From Phycisphaerae bacterium (GTDB lineage: Bacteria > Planctomycetota > Phycisphaerae > Phycisphaerales > Phycisphaeraceae), in assembly GCA_002688155.1 (NCBI GenBank), contig NZCH01000003.1:1-6405 (forward strand): DNA of 6,405 nucleotides, given 5' to 3'. The position numbers and the translations under genes were made by a program. This document shows, piece after piece, positions 6,255-6,405 of this stretch; position 1 is the first letter of the stretch, and every line of letters starts with the position of its first letter. The notes under the pieces are model-generated. The model was not told the DNA's origin and made no database searches. It saw nothing but the letters and a program-made list of their open reading frames with translations.

Positions 6255-6393
6255 AATTCTCTTGCGGAACCAGCACATCCAGTTCGACCTCCACGTCGAA
6301 CTCGAGGCCCAGTGCGTGGATTCTTCTGTCGGCGTGCCTGCATCGAACGACGCGACCTTCGTACATGATGGGCCCACCGTCAGTTGTGCGCAT
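6244..6393 (-). CDS. PilZ-like domain C-terminal fragment, upstream frame uncertain
   Basis: The minus strand encodes a 49-residue stretch whose centre, MYEGRVVRCRHADRRIHALG followed by LEFD, resembles the end of a PilZ domain, where a G.VVR strand leads to a closing GVEF/GLEF strand. PilZ proteins bind cyclic di-GMP, but the RxxxR and DxSxxG binding motifs would lie outside this fragment. It ends with an acidic tail (EVELDVLVPQENLSA) and TGA at 6244-6246. In the same frame a TGA at 6403-6405 stands four codons before the ATG at 6393. The neighbouring frame is open to the window edge and reads SSCAQLTVGP; one extra G near 6375 would join it to the PilZ-like stretch. The gene may be a small intact one, a frameshifted gene or a decayed remnant. 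No ribosome binding site can be judged. The family call is tentative. Confidence 0.4.
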   Translation of the reverse strand: MRTTDGGPIMYEGRVVRCRHADRRIHALGLEFDVEVELDVLVPQENLSA

Positions 6394-6405
6394 GATGATT
6401 CTTCA

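Noticed and set aside
6158..6377. Two 61-64 codon minus-strand frames overlapping the methyltransferase start
   Set aside because: They conflict with the methyltransferase frame and with the PilZ-like frame and show no domain pattern.
1..6405. A new defence, mobile or biosynthetic system spanning the window
   Set aside because: The genes are mostly core translation and envelope functions plus isolated enzymes of broad families. No shared operon logic, transposase, toxin-antitoxin pair or phage gene was seen.

Overview
This is a GC-rich bacterial window. The gene set (housekeeping GTPase and tRNA synthetase genes beside a phytanoyl-CoA dioxygenase-family enzyme, a WecA/TagO-type transferase and an orphan methyltransferase) and the scarcity of Shine-Dalgarno motifs would suit a planctomycete-type chromosome, possibly Phycisphaerae. 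That placement is an inference from gene style only and is weak. No mobile element, CRISPR array, tRNA or rRNA was recognised.

Layout: every intact gene lies on the minus strand, so transcription runs from right to left. At the right edge (6244-6393) is the C-terminal part of what looks like a PilZ-type domain, with an ambiguous upstream frame. It is followed by a class I SAM-dependent methyltransferase (5548-6222), then a 169-base gap holding nested inverted repeats and a candidate promoter. Next comes pheS (4377-5378), the phenylalanyl-tRNA synthetase alpha subunit. After 60 bases comes a polytopic membrane polyprenyl-phosphate sugar-1-phosphate transferase (3192-4316) with a good ribosome binding site. 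A 97-base-pair-scale gap with a GC hairpin separates it from a PhyH-family Fe(II)/2-oxoglutarate enzyme (2284-3093). The left end is typA/bipA (1-1766), which lacks only its extreme C-terminus because the window ends.

The only plus-strand gene signal is between typA and phyH. It is a small cupin gene (about 1927-2315) that reads well only if one base is restored near 2142, so it is either a pseudogene, a sequencing indel or, less likely, a recoded gene. It diverges from typA and converges on phyH.

The genes do not form one obvious pathway: typA and pheS serve translation and ribosome assembly, the membrane transferase starts a cell-surface glycan, and the oxygenase, methyltransferase and cupin are of unknown substrate. 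I see no convincing new multi-gene system. The points most worth a second look are the broken cupin, the HxG instead of HxD metal motif in the PhyH protein, the nested repeat after the methyltransferase, the possible leaderless start of the methyltransferase, and the PilZ-like fragment.
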